From Roseateles asaccharophilus (GTDB lineage Bacteria > Pseudomonadota > Gammaproteobacteria > Burkholderiales > Burkholderiaceae_C): a stretch of DNA of 64,000 nucleotides. The stretch lies in NCBI RefSeq assembly GCF_004362405.1, contig NZ_SNXE01000006.1, forward strand, positions 1 through 64,000. The letters are read 5' to 3'. Each line of letters opens with the position of its first letter. Position 1 is the first letter of the stretch. Shown in pieces: positions 1 through 8,622 of the stretch. The notes beneath the pieces are model-generated. The model worked only from the letters and a program-made list of their open reading frames with translations, was not told the origin of the DNA and searched no databases. The position numbers were made by a program, and so were the translations under genes.

Positions 1-204
1 CAGGGCCGGGTCGGCGGTGTAGACGGCATGCTTGGCGGCCTGCACCTGCTCATCGCTCAGCTCGCGCGAGGGATCCGTGCCACGCTGGCAGGCTTGCACC
101 TTGGACTCGGCGATATCAAAGCCGATGGTGCGCATATGCTTGCCGAACTCCACCACCAGGGGCAGGCCGACATAGCCCAGACCGATCACCGCTACCGTCG
201 TCAT
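1..204 (-). CDS. Nucleotide-sugar dehydrogenase (TviB/WecC type), N-terminal fragment
   Basis: Only the first 68 codons are inside the window; the rest lies beyond position 1. The N-terminus carries the Rossmann motif GLGYVGLP around residues 8-15, typical of UDP-sugar 6-dehydrogenases that oxidise UDP-GlcNAc, UDP-ManNAc or UDP-Glc to the uronic acid. The later SRELS segment fits the TviB/WbpA branch better than Ugd, but substrate cannot be decided from this fragment. An AGAGGA ribosome site precedes the ATG. It sits 35 bp downstream of xrtA on the same strand, so it probably supplies a uronic acid precursor for the exopolysaccharide of this locus. Confidence 0.85.
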   Translation of the reverse strand, partial: MTTVAVIGLGYVGLPLVVEFGKHMRTIGFDIAESKVQACQRGTDPSRELSDEQVQAAKHAVYTADPAL

Positions 205-239
205 TTCCGTATTTCCTCTCTAGATTCAATTCATTGCCA

Positions 240-1811
240 TCAGCGCATGCGCTGCGCGCTCTGCAGTGCGGCGGCAATCGCTGGCCAGTTGTCGCTGAGG
301 AATGATTTCAAGGTTTCCTCGGCCACGGCTGCATTCTCGACACTGCTGCGGGTATAGACGATGACGGAGGCCGCATCATCACCTTCACCGCTGAGCTGGT
401 GCCAGGCGGTCAGGAGCTTGGCGCGCACCGGACTGGCGGTCAGGCGACCACCAATCCAATAGAACTGCCAGACGTGCAGGCGAGTGTTGGCTTCAGCACC
501 GCTCAGGCCACGAAGCTCCGCATCATGCAGGGAAAGCGTCTCACCGCCCAGCGCCATGCTGCGGCTTGCGCCATGGACGCGGGACCACTGCGTATCCTCA
601 GACCGGACCAGCGTATTGCTGGAGCTGATGAGCTTGCTCTCATGGCTCTGGTGCCGGTAATAGGCCAGATGAAGCCCCACCGCACGACCGCCCTGGTCAT
701 AGCTCTGCTGGAACTCGGCAGCGGGTCGTTCAAAGACCGGCTTCCAGGAGGGCAAGACATGGTCCTGAGACTGCCATGGTGTGAGCGCTGCCAACTCAAG
801 GCGGGGGGATGCGAGCGGGCCCGCCGCAGGCTCCATGGCACGCAGCAGCTGATGGGGCAGCACGGCGGCCAAGGCCAGGCAAGCCGCCGCCAGCCAAAAG
901 GGAACGCTCGCCACCGGCTGTTGCGAGAGATGGCCTGCGGCTCCAGTCGGCGTCGACTCGGGCTCCGAATCCGCCCAGCGAGCGCCGACCATGAACATCG
1001 CAAACATCACCACGCCGAAGAACACCCAGCCGTAGACCAGATGATCGGCACCGACCGCCAGCTCGTTGCCCGAGTGGTGCCCGAGCATGACGATGAGGTA
1101 GGCGCGCAGCCAGTTGGCCACGATGGGCAGCACGGTGGCGAACGCGATGAAGGCCAGGCGCCGCTTCAGCGACTTGTAGCTGAGATAGGCGAACAAGGTA
1201 CCGACCATGACCGAGGCGATCAGGTAGCGCAGGCCGCTGCAGGCCTCGACCACGGACCAGTTTCCCGAAGGAATCACGAACTGCAAGCCCTCGCGATAGA
1301 CCGGGATGCCCGATAGGCGCAAGGCCAGCACGGTGAAGTCAGCCGTGGACTCCATGAGCGTGGGCATCAGAAACTCGCCCACCGGCACGCAGAAGAGCAG
1401 GAAGCCCAGCGGGAAGGCCATGGCAGCCGCCACCTGCGCCCCCAGCATCAGTGGAACGCAGGCGATCACCATGAGGACGAGCCCGGCCTGGGCCAAGGCA
1501 TTCACGGCGACCAGTTCCCCGAGCAGCCAGGCGGCACCTGCCATCAGCAAGGGCAGCGCAAACCACAGCGATGGTCGGGGATTCATCAGCGCCAGGCGGG
1601 CGCGCCGACGCCAGATCAGCCACAGCGCGATGGGCGGCACGATAAAGGCATGGGCAAAGGTGTCCGAACGCTGCCAGATGCCGACCATGGCCATCGCCGT
1701 CTCGCGGTAAAGCCCCAGCAGGGCCAGTATCGAGGCGATCAGCAGGGGCAGCGCAAGGCGCCAGCCGCTGTCCTGGCCGGACACCGGAGACTGGATCAGA
1801 GCCTGGGTCAT
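240..1811 (-). CDS. xrtA: Exosortase A with fused EpsI-like C-terminal domain
   Basis: This is a polytopic inner-membrane transpeptidase-like enzyme of 523 residues that recognises C-terminal PEP-CTERM signals. The exosortase catalytic residues are visible: Cys191 in EACSGLR, Arg236 in NWLRAY and His257 in DHLVYG. Residues 20-275 hold about eight hydrophobic segments. The remaining C-terminal part, about 240 residues, matches the soluble EpsI-type domain usually fused to or next to XrtA. The start overlaps the stop of the upstream glycosyltransferase by four bases (ATGA), which indicates translational coupling. A PEP-CTERM protein at 16241-17194 is a likely substrate. Confidence 0.95.
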   Translation of the reverse strand: MTQALIQSPVSGQDSGWRLALPLLIASILALLGLYRETAMAMVGIWQRSDTFAHAFIVPPIALWLIWRRRARLALMNPRPSLWFALPLLMAGAAWLLGELVAVNALAQAGLVLMVIACVPLMLGAQVAAAMAFPLGFLLFCVPVGEFLMPTLMESTADFTVLALRLSGIPVYREGLQFVIPSGNWSVVEACSGLRYLIASVMVGTLFAYLSYKSLKRRLAFIAFATVLPIVANWLRAYLIVMLGHHSGNELAVGADHLVYGWVFFGVVMFAMFMVGARWADSEPESTPTGAAGHLSQQPVASVPFWLAAACLALAAVLPHQLLRAMEPAAGPLASPRLELAALTPWQSQDHVLPSWKPVFERPAAEFQQSYDQGGRAVGLHLAYYRHQSHESKLISSSNTLVRSEDTQWSRVHGASRSMALGGETLSLHDAELRGLSGAEANTRLHVWQFYWIGGRLTASPVRAKLLTAWHQLSGEGDDAASVIVYTRSSVENAAVAEETLKSFLSDNWPAIAAALQSAQRMR

Positions 1812-3028
1812 GAGGGCTGCGCCTCCTCGCGCCGAATGTCCTGAAGATGCCGGTCAATGCCCGCGAGATGGGCCGACCAGCTGTAGGAGCGCTGCACACA
1901 GGCTCGCCCTGCCTCGCCCAGGGTCCGGGCACGCTGTGGCGCGGCCAGCAACTCATTGATCGCAAGCACGTAGTCGGCGGCTTGTTCGGCGGCCAGCAGC
2001 TCCTGCCCGGCCTGGGCGTCAATGGCCTCCACGCATTGGCGGGCCGCCACCACCGGGCGCCCCATGGCCATGGCCTCAAGCACCTTGTTCTGAATGCCGC
2101 GCGCAAGACGCAGCGGTGCGACCACCACATCGGCATGCTGCAGATAGGGGCGAACATCGGCCACCGTACCGGTCACCACCACACCCTCGCCCGCCAGGGC
2201 CATCACCGCCGGCGTCGGGCTGCGACCCACGATATAGAAGCTCAGTGCCGGCCGACCGCGGCGCAGCTCGGGCAAGATCTCGCCACAGAACCAGCTCACG
2301 GCATCCACATTGGGCCAGTAATCCATGGCGCCGGTGAACACCAGGGCCTGAGCTCCTGGCTCAAAGGGCGAGGGACGCTGCGCGTCCGGCGCAAAGAACT
2401 CGGCATCGACCCCGTTGCACATGGCTTCGACAGGCCCTGTGCACTGTGGTGCAAGACGGCGGAACAGTGCCGTCTCCTTCTCCGTCACGAAAAAGGAGCA
2501 GCTCGCACGCTCGGCCACACGGCGCTCGAAGTCCAGCAGCTGTCGTCCCTCACGGCGGTAGAGCCAGGACATGGGCCAGGCGTGGGCCTGCGCATACTCC
2601 GTCCACTTGGCCGAATCCACATCCACGAAGTCCACCAGCATAGGCACCCCTTCCAGCGAAGTGGCGTACTGAGCCATGGACGAGGAAAACACCACCGAGG
2701 CGTCGAGGCCAACGCGCTGCGCCAGCTCGCTCACCCAGCGTGTCATGCCCGCGTCCCGGTAGTAAGGCAGGGTCAGGGCTTCGCCGCTGAACAGGCCGCG
2801 CAGGCTGGCCATCTTCGCGGTGGCCGGATTCAGGCGCGTGGCAAACACCTCAACGCAAAGGCGCTTGAGCAGGGGCAGGTACTGCTCATCCTCGGGATCG
2901 TCGATAAAGGTCGCCAGGTACACCTCGTGCCGCTGTGCAAGATGCTTGAGCAGATGGTAGGAGCGCACCTTGTCGCCCTTGTTGGGCGGATATGGCAGGC
3001 GATGCACGAGATAAAGAATCTTGGCCAT
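1808..3028 (-). CDS. XrtA/PEP-CTERM-associated glycosyltransferase (TIGR03087 type)
   Basis: This is a GT-B, GT4-like glycosyltransferase of 406 residues. The N-terminal acceptor half begins with the family opening LVHRLPYPPNKGDKVRS, and the donor half has the PLRLARGIQNKVLEAMAMGRP region with the conserved Glu. The open frame continues upstream to 3076, but the ATG at 3028 gives the family N-terminus and has a GGGG-rich ribosome site. It probably adds a sugar to the lipid-linked repeat unit in the cytoplasm. It lies 73 bp downstream of the FemAB gene and overlaps xrtA by four bases. Confidence 0.9.
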   Translation of the reverse strand: MAKILYLVHRLPYPPNKGDKVRSYHLLKHLAQRHEVYLATFIDDPEDEQYLPLLKRLCVEVFATRLNPATAKMASLRGLFSGEALTLPYYRDAGMTRWVSELAQRVGLDASVVFSSSMAQYATSLEGVPMLVDFVDVDSAKWTEYAQAHAWPMSWLYRREGRQLLDFERRVAERASCSFFVTEKETALFRRLAPQCTGPVEAMCNGVDAEFFAPDAQRPSPFEPGAQALVFTGAMDYWPNVDAVSWFCGEILPELRRGRPALSFYIVGRSPTPAVMALAGEGVVVTGTVADVRPYLQHADVVVAPLRLARGIQNKVLEAMAMGRPVVAARQCVEAIDAQAGQELLAAEQAADYVLAINELLAAPQRARTLGEAGRACVQRSYSWSAHLAGIDRHLQDIRREEAQPS

Positions 3029-3101
3029 CAGGCTGCCCCTTGCCAGCCGTTCACGCGCGGCATGGCAGCCCCACAAGGCGACACCGGCTTCATGAGCACC
3101 A

Positions 3102-4154
3102 TCACCCCAGGTTGCGCACGATATGCGGCCCGAGCCAATTGGCCCAGGACAGCGGCATGCGGCGCCAGGTCTTGATCAGCAGCTGGTACTTGGCGTTGCT
3201 GGGATTATTCTGGGGCACGGTATCGCGGCGGTAGAGGCAGTATTCGTAGTGCAGCGGCGTCGGTTCAAAGCCCCAGTTCTTCTTGAACGCATAGGAACCC
3301 GTACCCTGCTTGCTGCGGCCATAGTCAAACACCTTGAGGCCGCGCGCACAGGCGCGCCGCATCAATTCCCAGTATTTGAAGTCATTGGCCGCCAGCTCGC
3401 GTGCCGCAACGGCGTCGCCGGCATAGTAGGGCAGCACTTCGTCACGAAAGTAGAAACTGAGCACCGAACTGAGGGGGGTCCCCTGCGCATCGGTCACCGT
3501 CAACACCTCACAGTCGGGCCCGAACTCCTGAAGCAAGGCCTCGAAATAGCGGCGCGGCATCGCAGGTGTGCCGTGACGGTGCACATTGTCGGCATAGAGG
3601 GCGAAGAAGCGGGACGCGTCCTTGTCGATATGGCTGATCAGCCCATTCTTGATGCCCTTGCGCACCATGGCCCGCTGCTTGCGCGGAATGGCCAGCATAT
3701 TGGCCTCTTCCTCGGGCAGGATCTCCTTGCGAAAGGTCACGTAGAGGTCTTGCTGCGGCCAGTCCGCATGGCGCTGCTGCACATGTCGCAACTCCAGGTG
3801 CTCGACGCCCAAGTCGCGCGCCAGCCGCTGCGCCTCGACTTCCAGGGCCTGGGCCGCCTCCTCGGTGTCCGCCGCCACGCCGCCGTACACCGCAAAGGGC
3901 AGGCTGATCAGGGAATGACCGAAGAGCCGGCTCTTGATCTGGGCCAGGGGCAGCACCCCCTCGATGCGCCCTGCCCTTTCGGCATAGAGGAAGAAGCAGG
4001 TGTGCCCAAAAATCTCGCCCACCATGCGCATCCAACCCGCACGATGGAAGAAGCTGGCTTGTGCACAGCCGAGCACAAAGGCGTCCCAGCGCTGCGCCGT
4101 CTGAACATCGCCAAACGCCAGGCGCTGGACGCGAAGACCTGCCACCTCACTCAT
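3102..4154 (-). CDS. FemAB family protein of the XrtA/PEP-CTERM system
   Basis: This 350-residue protein has a GNAT-related FemAB fold. FemAB enzymes classically use aminoacyl-tRNA to add amino acids to peptidoglycan precursors. The XrtA-linked family (TIGR03019 type) is recognised by PLAQIKSRLFGHSLISLP near residues 65-85, a central PRKQRAMVRKGIKNGL stretch, and YGRSKQGTGSYAFKKNWGF near the C-terminus. Its acceptor is unknown; in this setting it may modify the polysaccharide or a lipid-linked intermediate. Its start codon overlaps the stop of the deacetylase gene (ATGA). Confidence 0.92.
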   Translation of the reverse strand: MSEVAGLRVQRLAFGDVQTAQRWDAFVLGCAQASFFHRAGWMRMVGEIFGHTCFFLYAERAGRIEGVLPLAQIKSRLFGHSLISLPFAVYGGVAADTEEAAQALEVEAQRLARDLGVEHLELRHVQQRHADWPQQDLYVTFRKEILPEEEANMLAIPRKQRAMVRKGIKNGLISHIDKDASRFFALYADNVHRHGTPAMPRRYFEALLQEFGPDCEVLTVTDAQGTPLSSVLSFYFRDEVLPYYAGDAVAARELAANDFKYWELMRRACARGLKVFDYGRSKQGTGSYAFKKNWGFEPTPLHYEYCLYRRDTVPQNNPSNAKYQLLIKTWRRMPLSWANWLGPHIVRNLG

Positions 4155-5038
4155 GCCGATGCCGCCGCGGCCACCCGCCGACCCTGAGCCTGGCCCAGAA
4201 AGATCTCGTCCATGCGGCCCCAGTCAAAGTCCTGCAGCAGCTGCGCGATACGGGCTTCGGTGCGATGGATGTTCACGTAGTGCCGAAAACGCGTCTTCAG
4301 ATCGATGCCCTCGATGCGCGGCTGGTCGGGATCAATCTCCCAGGGATGGAAATAGAACACTGCCGACTGCTGATCGTGCTGGTTCACCTGTGCAATCAGC
4401 CAGCGCGACAGGGCATAAGGCAGCAGGCGGAAGTAGCCCCCGCCACTGGAAGGATAGTTACGCCCCCTCAGGCGCAAGGTGGTCACGGGCACCTCAAGCA
4501 GGCCCTCGCGGACCGGGAAGGCGAAACGCGGAGCATCAGGCATGCCGTAGTGGTCGTGCCGAATCGGATAGACGCTGGAGCTGTAGCGATAGCCGCAGTC
4601 GCGCAGTACATCGAAGGCCCAGAGATTGCCCTTGCCAATGGAGAAGCTCGGAGCGCGATAGCCCAGCACCTCGTAGCCGCTCAAGTCCTCCAGCAAGGCC
4701 TTGGCTCGCGCCACGTCGGCACGAAAAGCCTCGGGGCTCAGATCGCTGGCGCGTTCATGACCGTAGCCATGGCTGGCAATCTCATGCCCCTGCTCAACAA
4801 TGCGCCGCACCAGCGCCGGATAGCGCTGCGCCACCCAACCCAGGGTGAAGAAGGTTGCATGGATGCCTTGATCCGCCAACAGACCAAGAATGCGCTCCAC
4901 ATTGCGCTCGACCCGGCATTCGCGCGCATCCCAATCACCGCGTGGGATGAATGGCGCGAAGGCGGAGACTTGGAAGTAGTCCTCCACGTCGATCGTCATG
5001 GCATTGCGCGGGCGACTGGGACGGGTAGGCATCAGCAT
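4151..5038 (-). CDS. XrtA-system polysaccharide deacetylase (NodB fold)
   Basis: This is a carbohydrate esterase family 4 enzyme of about 295 residues, expected to remove N- or O-acetyl groups from the nascent polysaccharide. The first motif TIDVEDYF supplies the catalytic and metal-binding Asp residues, and the second, HEIASHGYGH, supplies the two metal-binding His residues. RAPSFSI is motif 3, and the DUF3473-like tail contains YFHPWEID. I chose ATG 5038 because CGGAG lies just upstream and it avoids overlap with the ATPase gene; an in-frame start at 5083 is possible but would overlap by 23 bp. No signal peptide is evident, as is usual for this subfamily. Confidence 0.92.
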   Translation of the reverse strand: MLMPTRPSRPRNAMTIDVEDYFQVSAFAPFIPRGDWDARECRVERNVERILGLLADQGIHATFFTLGWVAQRYPALVRRIVEQGHEIASHGYGHERASDLSPEAFRADVARAKALLEDLSGYEVLGYRAPSFSIGKGNLWAFDVLRDCGYRYSSSVYPIRHDHYGMPDAPRFAFPVREGLLEVPVTTLRLRGRNYPSSGGGYFRLLPYALSRWLIAQVNQHDQQSAVFYFHPWEIDPDQPRIEGIDLKTRFRHYVNIHRTEARIAQLLQDFDWGRMDEIFLGQAQGRRVAAAASA

Positions 5039-5060
5039 CGGACACTCCGAGGAAGGCACA

Positions 5061-6149
5061 TCAAGACCCGTCGCGGGGCGCATCGCCTCGCACGGACGGC
5101 TGGCTCACCGCTTCCACCAAACGCTGCAACAGGGCCAGTGTCTGGAGGTTGATGCGCTCCAGGCGCGCCACGCTGTTTTCCAGGCGCTGCATCTGCCCCA
5201 ACTGCTGTTCCTGGCTCAGGGTGGCGATCTCCTGACCCAGGCCCGCCGCCTGCTCTGCCCCCAAAGTCAGGCGGCTCAGATCGAGATCCAGGGTGGGGCG
5301 AGCCGCCAGGGCGACGCCGCGCGACTGGGCGGGCACCTGGGACTCCTGGGCGATATCGCGCAAGACCTCCTCGACATCTTCCTTGCCCAGGTGGGTCTTG
5401 CCGGACATGAAGCCCAGCAGCAGCAGGCGATCGCACAGAGAGTTGATCCGGCGCGGAATCCCCTGGCTGGCCTGGTGCACCACCGGAAACACCTCGGGAT
5501 CAAAGCTGGGTTTGCCCTGGCTGCCCGCACACTTCAGGCGATGCTCGATATAGCGCTGGGTCTCGTCCTCATCCAGCGGGCCGATATGGCAGGTGGCCGC
5601 GACGCGCTGGCGGAACTGCTCCATTTCGGGACGCTGCAAAATGCCGCGAAACTCCGGCTGCCCCACCAAGAAGGTCTGCAGGAGCGATTGATTGCTGAAC
5701 TGGAAGTTGGAGAGCATGCGCAGCTCTTCAACGGCGCGAGCACTCAGGTTCTGGGCCTCGTCGACGATGAGCAGACAGCGCTTGCCCTGGCTGGTCTGGC
5801 TGACAAAAAAGGCTTCCAGCGTCATCAGCAGCTCGGACTTGGGCAGGTCCTTGACCCGCACACCGAAAGCCGCGCCCACCATGCGCAAGGTGTCTTCGGC
5901 ATCGAGTTGCGTGGTCACCAGATTGCCGATGACCACCTGGCTGCGGTTCAGACTGTCCAGCAGGCCGCGCAGCAAGGTCGTCTTGCCCGCACCGATTTCG
6001 CCCGTGATGACGATGAATCCGTCGTTGCGCAGCACGCCGTAGTCCAGATAGGCCTTGGCCCGGCGGTGCTGCTTGCTGCCGAAATAAAAATTGGGGTCGG
6101 GGCTGAGCTGAAACGGCTTGCTGTTCAGCCCGTAGAAAGCTTCATACAT
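5061..6149 (-). CDS. XrtA-associated ATPase (ExeA-like AAA, TIGR03015 type)
   Basis: This 362-residue AAA ATPase resembles the general secretion ATPase ExeA. It opens with MYEAFYGLNSKPFQLSPDP, has the Walker A motif GEIGAGKTT around residues 50-58, and Walker B CLLIVDEAQNL. The last 100 or so residues are less conserved and probably helical. ExeA-like ATPases help assemble envelope complexes; in PEP-CTERM loci the role is unproven. It is three bases downstream of the outer-membrane protein gene, so the two are almost certainly co-transcribed. Confidence 0.92.
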   Translation of the reverse strand: MYEAFYGLNSKPFQLSPDPNFYFGSKQHRRAKAYLDYGVLRNDGFIVITGEIGAGKTTLLRGLLDSLNRSQVVIGNLVTTQLDAEDTLRMVGAAFGVRVKDLPKSELLMTLEAFFVSQTSQGKRCLLIVDEAQNLSARAVEELRMLSNFQFSNQSLLQTFLVGQPEFRGILQRPEMEQFRQRVAATCHIGPLDEDETQRYIEHRLKCAGSQGKPSFDPEVFPVVHQASQGIPRRINSLCDRLLLLGFMSGKTHLGKEDVEEVLRDIAQESQVPAQSRGVALAARPTLDLDLSRLTLGAEQAAGLGQEIATLSQEQQLGQMQRLENSVARLERINLQTLALLQRLVEAVSQPSVRGDAPRDGS

Positions 6150-6152
6150 GGG

Positions 6153-7676
6153 CTAGAACTGCTGGGTAAAGGTGGCGAGCACGGCATTCTCGCGATAGGG
6201 TTGGGTGCTGCTTTCGAAGTCGCTGTGCCGCAGCCCCAGAACCAGGGAGCTGCGAGGCCCCAAACGGGCCGACCAGTTGGCCAGAACGGAGCGCAGCGCG
6301 CTGTGTTGACTGCTCAACTCGCCACGGCTCTTGAGCTGACTCAGGGTCAGCGCCAAGCTGCTGTCCGGCGTCAGCCTGTGCGCCAGATTGAGCGCGTAGA
6401 CCTGCTGGCGGATACGGCTGCTGTTGCTGAAGTCATCACGTCCGTTCGCCACGGGATCCAAGAGCTCGCTGCGCGTGCGAGACAGGGTGAAGGTGGCCGA
6501 GGTCCGCAAGCCCTGCAGGGCGAAGGAGGCCTCCTGGCGCCGCACCAGACTGTTGCTGCTGTTGACAAAACCACCCTGGACCAGGGCGTTGGGATCCAGC
6601 CCCAGCTGAGCGAGCTGCTGCCGCACCAGCACATCGCGCTTTTGCAAATCGGGCTCGCGGCCGGCCGCCAGGGCAAACAACAAGTCGTAGTTGCTCAGAC
6701 CTCCGCCATTGCCCTGCAATCCGGGGCGGTTGACCGACTGGCTGTCGACAAAGCGCCAGACGGAGCGGGCCATGCGGTGCTCCAGACTGATGGAGTGCGT
6801 GTCTCCGTATTCGTGGTGCTGCCAGTCCAGAGCGAGCCGAGTCCGCGTCTGCGGCTGCCACTGCGCACTCAGACCATAAGTGCTGCCGGCGCGTGCAGAC
6901 ACCGTGGCGAGGTTCTCCCGCTCATGCCCGAGGGTCAGGGAAGCTGACCAATCCGGATCGGGGCGCAGCAACAGGCTCACGCTCCCCTGCTCGGTATCCG
7001 TGCTTCGCCCCTGCCTGGGCGCCGAGTGCAGGCGGCTCAGCTGAGCCGACCAGCCCAACAGACCGGGGGCGCCGAGCCCGCCGAGCTGCATGGACAAGTT
7101 ATGGCTGCTGGCATCACCGGCCACGCTGTCTTTCGCCCTCGCTTCGGTGAAGGCGGCCTGCATGCTGTAGCTGAGCAAACCGGCCAGCTGCCCCCTGAGC
7201 ACAGGCCTCACCGACAGTGCGTAGACCTCGGCCGTGTTCCCGCCAGGCAGCACTGGCGATGCCGAAGCGGGCCCGAAGGCGGATAGCGTCTGCTGGCTGA
7301 TGCTGGCCGTCGCATCCACACTCAAGCGATCTTCAATCAAGTCCGCGTTGGCACGCGCGCTAAGTCGATGCTGAGTCTGGTTAGCACTGTCGCTGCGGCT
7401 GTACAGCAAGCCGTTCAGGGAGTAGTCAAGATCACCCCTCAGCCGGCCACCCGAGCTGCTGACGCGCAGCCCAGGGCTGATCTGCGTGATGAGCGCAGCG
7501 TCCTTGGCGGTGCTGCTCAAGCGCAGATTGTCGGTATAGGTCTGGGTCAGGCCAAGACTGGTATCCAGGCGCAAGGCACGGCCATCGGCACCCGACTGCG
7601 ACCAAGCGGGCGAAGCCAGCAACACCAGCAGCCATGCCAAGCCCTGAGACCGGCGCTCAGGCTTTGCTCGCTTCAT
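6153..7676 (-). CDS. PEP-CTERM-system outer-membrane beta-barrel protein (TIGR03016 type)
   Basis: The product is about 507 residues with a signal peptide (LAWLLVLLASPAWSQS) and many alternating amphipathic strands ending in an aromatic residue (LATFTQQF), as expected for a beta-barrel. It may be an outer-membrane channel or scaffold for the exopolysaccharide. The frame stays open to 7763, but that upstream part is the shadow of the Gly-Tyr repeat of the overlapping kinase gene. ATG 7676 starts directly before the signal peptide and overlaps the kinase stop by 20 bp. Confidence 0.88.
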   Translation of the reverse strand: MKRAKPERRSQGLAWLLVLLASPAWSQSGADGRALRLDTSLGLTQTYTDNLRLSSTAKDAALITQISPGLRVSSSGGRLRGDLDYSLNGLLYSRSDSANQTQHRLSARANADLIEDRLSVDATASISQQTLSAFGPASASPVLPGGNTAEVYALSVRPVLRGQLAGLLSYSMQAAFTEARAKDSVAGDASSHNLSMQLGGLGAPGLLGWSAQLSRLHSAPRQGRSTDTEQGSVSLLLRPDPDWSASLTLGHERENLATVSARAGSTYGLSAQWQPQTRTRLALDWQHHEYGDTHSISLEHRMARSVWRFVDSQSVNRPGLQGNGGGLSNYDLLFALAAGREPDLQKRDVLVRQQLAQLGLDPNALVQGGFVNSSNSLVRRQEASFALQGLRTSATFTLSRTRSELLDPVANGRDDFSNSSRIRQQVYALNLAHRLTPDSSLALTLSQLKSRGELSSQHSALRSVLANWSARLGPRSSLVLGLRHSDFESSTQPYRENAVLATFTQQF

Positions 7677-8622
7677 GCTCTTGTTCACCGGATAGCGCTG
7701 CCGCCTGACCATAGCCATATCCATAGCCGTACCCGTAGCCATAGCCGTAGCCATAGCCGCCACCGCCGCCAGACTTCGCCTGATTCAGCAGCATGAGCTT
7801 CACAGGGCAGGCCTCAATGGTGGCCAAAGCCTGCTGCACGGCACTTTGCGGCGTCTTGTCGGCATGCACCACGATGACGATCTGCCCCATGTGTGAAGCC
7901 AGCACCCGCGACTCGGTGGTCAAGAGCAGGGGCGGAGAATCGAAGATGATGATGCGATCCGGATAGCGCTTGGCCATGGCATGCAAGAGATTGCTCATGG
8001 CATCGCTGGCCAGCAATTCGGTGGCCCTGGCATGCGGTGTGCCACTGGGCAGAATCGTCAGCTTGTCGACATTGGTGCGCAGCAGCACATCACTCATGTC
8101 AACCCGGTCTTCCAGCACATCCAGCAATCCTGGCCCCTGAGGCAAACCCAGCATGCGCAACACGGACGGTCGGGCCACGTCGGCGTCGACCAGCATCACC
8201 GTGTTGTCCATCTCAGCCGCAATGCTCATGGCCAGATTGATCGAGGTGAAGCTTTTGCCCTCGCCCGCCAAGGCGCTGGTCACCATGAGCAAATTGGCGT
8301 GGTTCAGGGTCGATGCGCCCCGTCCCATGGCATTCTTGATCAGCGGACGCTTGATGACCCGGTACTGATCGGCAATCTGTGTCCGCGGGGCATTGGGTGT
8401 CAGAAAGCCCTGGGCGGCCAGAGCCCGCAGGTCAAGCTCCACGCGGCGCGACTGCGCCGCGGCGTTGGTCTCGGCCTCAGGCGAGGGCAAGTCGGTCGGC
8501 ATGACAGAGGCCGCCGGCGCACTGGCCTGCGGCACCGGCTGGGCCGAATCCCCGGGCAGCGAAACGCCAGCCTGGCGCAGTTGCTCCAGGCGTTGTGCCG
8601 CTTGTTCAATAAGGCTGCTCAT
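7657..8622 (-). CDS. XrtA-associated tyrosine autokinase (BY-kinase)
   Basis: This 321-residue cytoplasmic BY-kinase works with the chain-length determinant encoded directly upstream. It has Walker A SALAGEGKS near residues 116-124, Walker A' VMLVDADVARP near 142-152 and Walker B IIIFDSPP near 225. The first 80 residues are a low-complexity linker. The tail has five Gly residues followed by eight Gly-Tyr units, which would be the autophosphorylated tyrosine cluster of BY-kinases. Cycles of phosphorylation should control polymer length or export. The gene abuts the chain-length gene with no gap. Confidence 0.94.
   Translation of the reverse strand: MSSLIEQAAQRLEQLRQAGVSLPGDSAQPVPQASAPAASVMPTDLPSPEAETNAAAQSRRVELDLRALAAQGFLTPNAPRTQIADQYRVIKRPLIKNAMGRGASTLNHANLLMVTSALAGEGKSFTSINLAMSIAAEMDNTVMLVDADVARPSVLRMLGLPQGPGLLDVLEDRVDMSDVLLRTNVDKLTILPSGTPHARATELLASDAMSNLLHAMAKRYPDRIIIFDSPPLLLTTESRVLASHMGQIVIVVHADKTPQSAVQQALATIEACPVKLMLLNQAKSGGGGGYGYGYGYGYGYGYGYGQAAALSGEQEHEASKA
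7708..7760 (-). repeat. Hexanucleotide repeat coding Gly-Tyr units
   Basis: About eight imperfect copies of a six-base unit (GGCTAY on the minus strand) encode the Gly-Tyr tail of the tyrosine autokinase. Because the unit is six bases, gain or loss of copies would change the number of tyrosines without a frameshift. The repeats are interrupted by synonymous changes. Confidence 0.9.

Noticed and set aside
4998-6947. A 649-codon plus-strand frame across the ATPase and outer-membrane genes
   Set aside because: It runs antisense across parts of three real genes and has low-complexity content.
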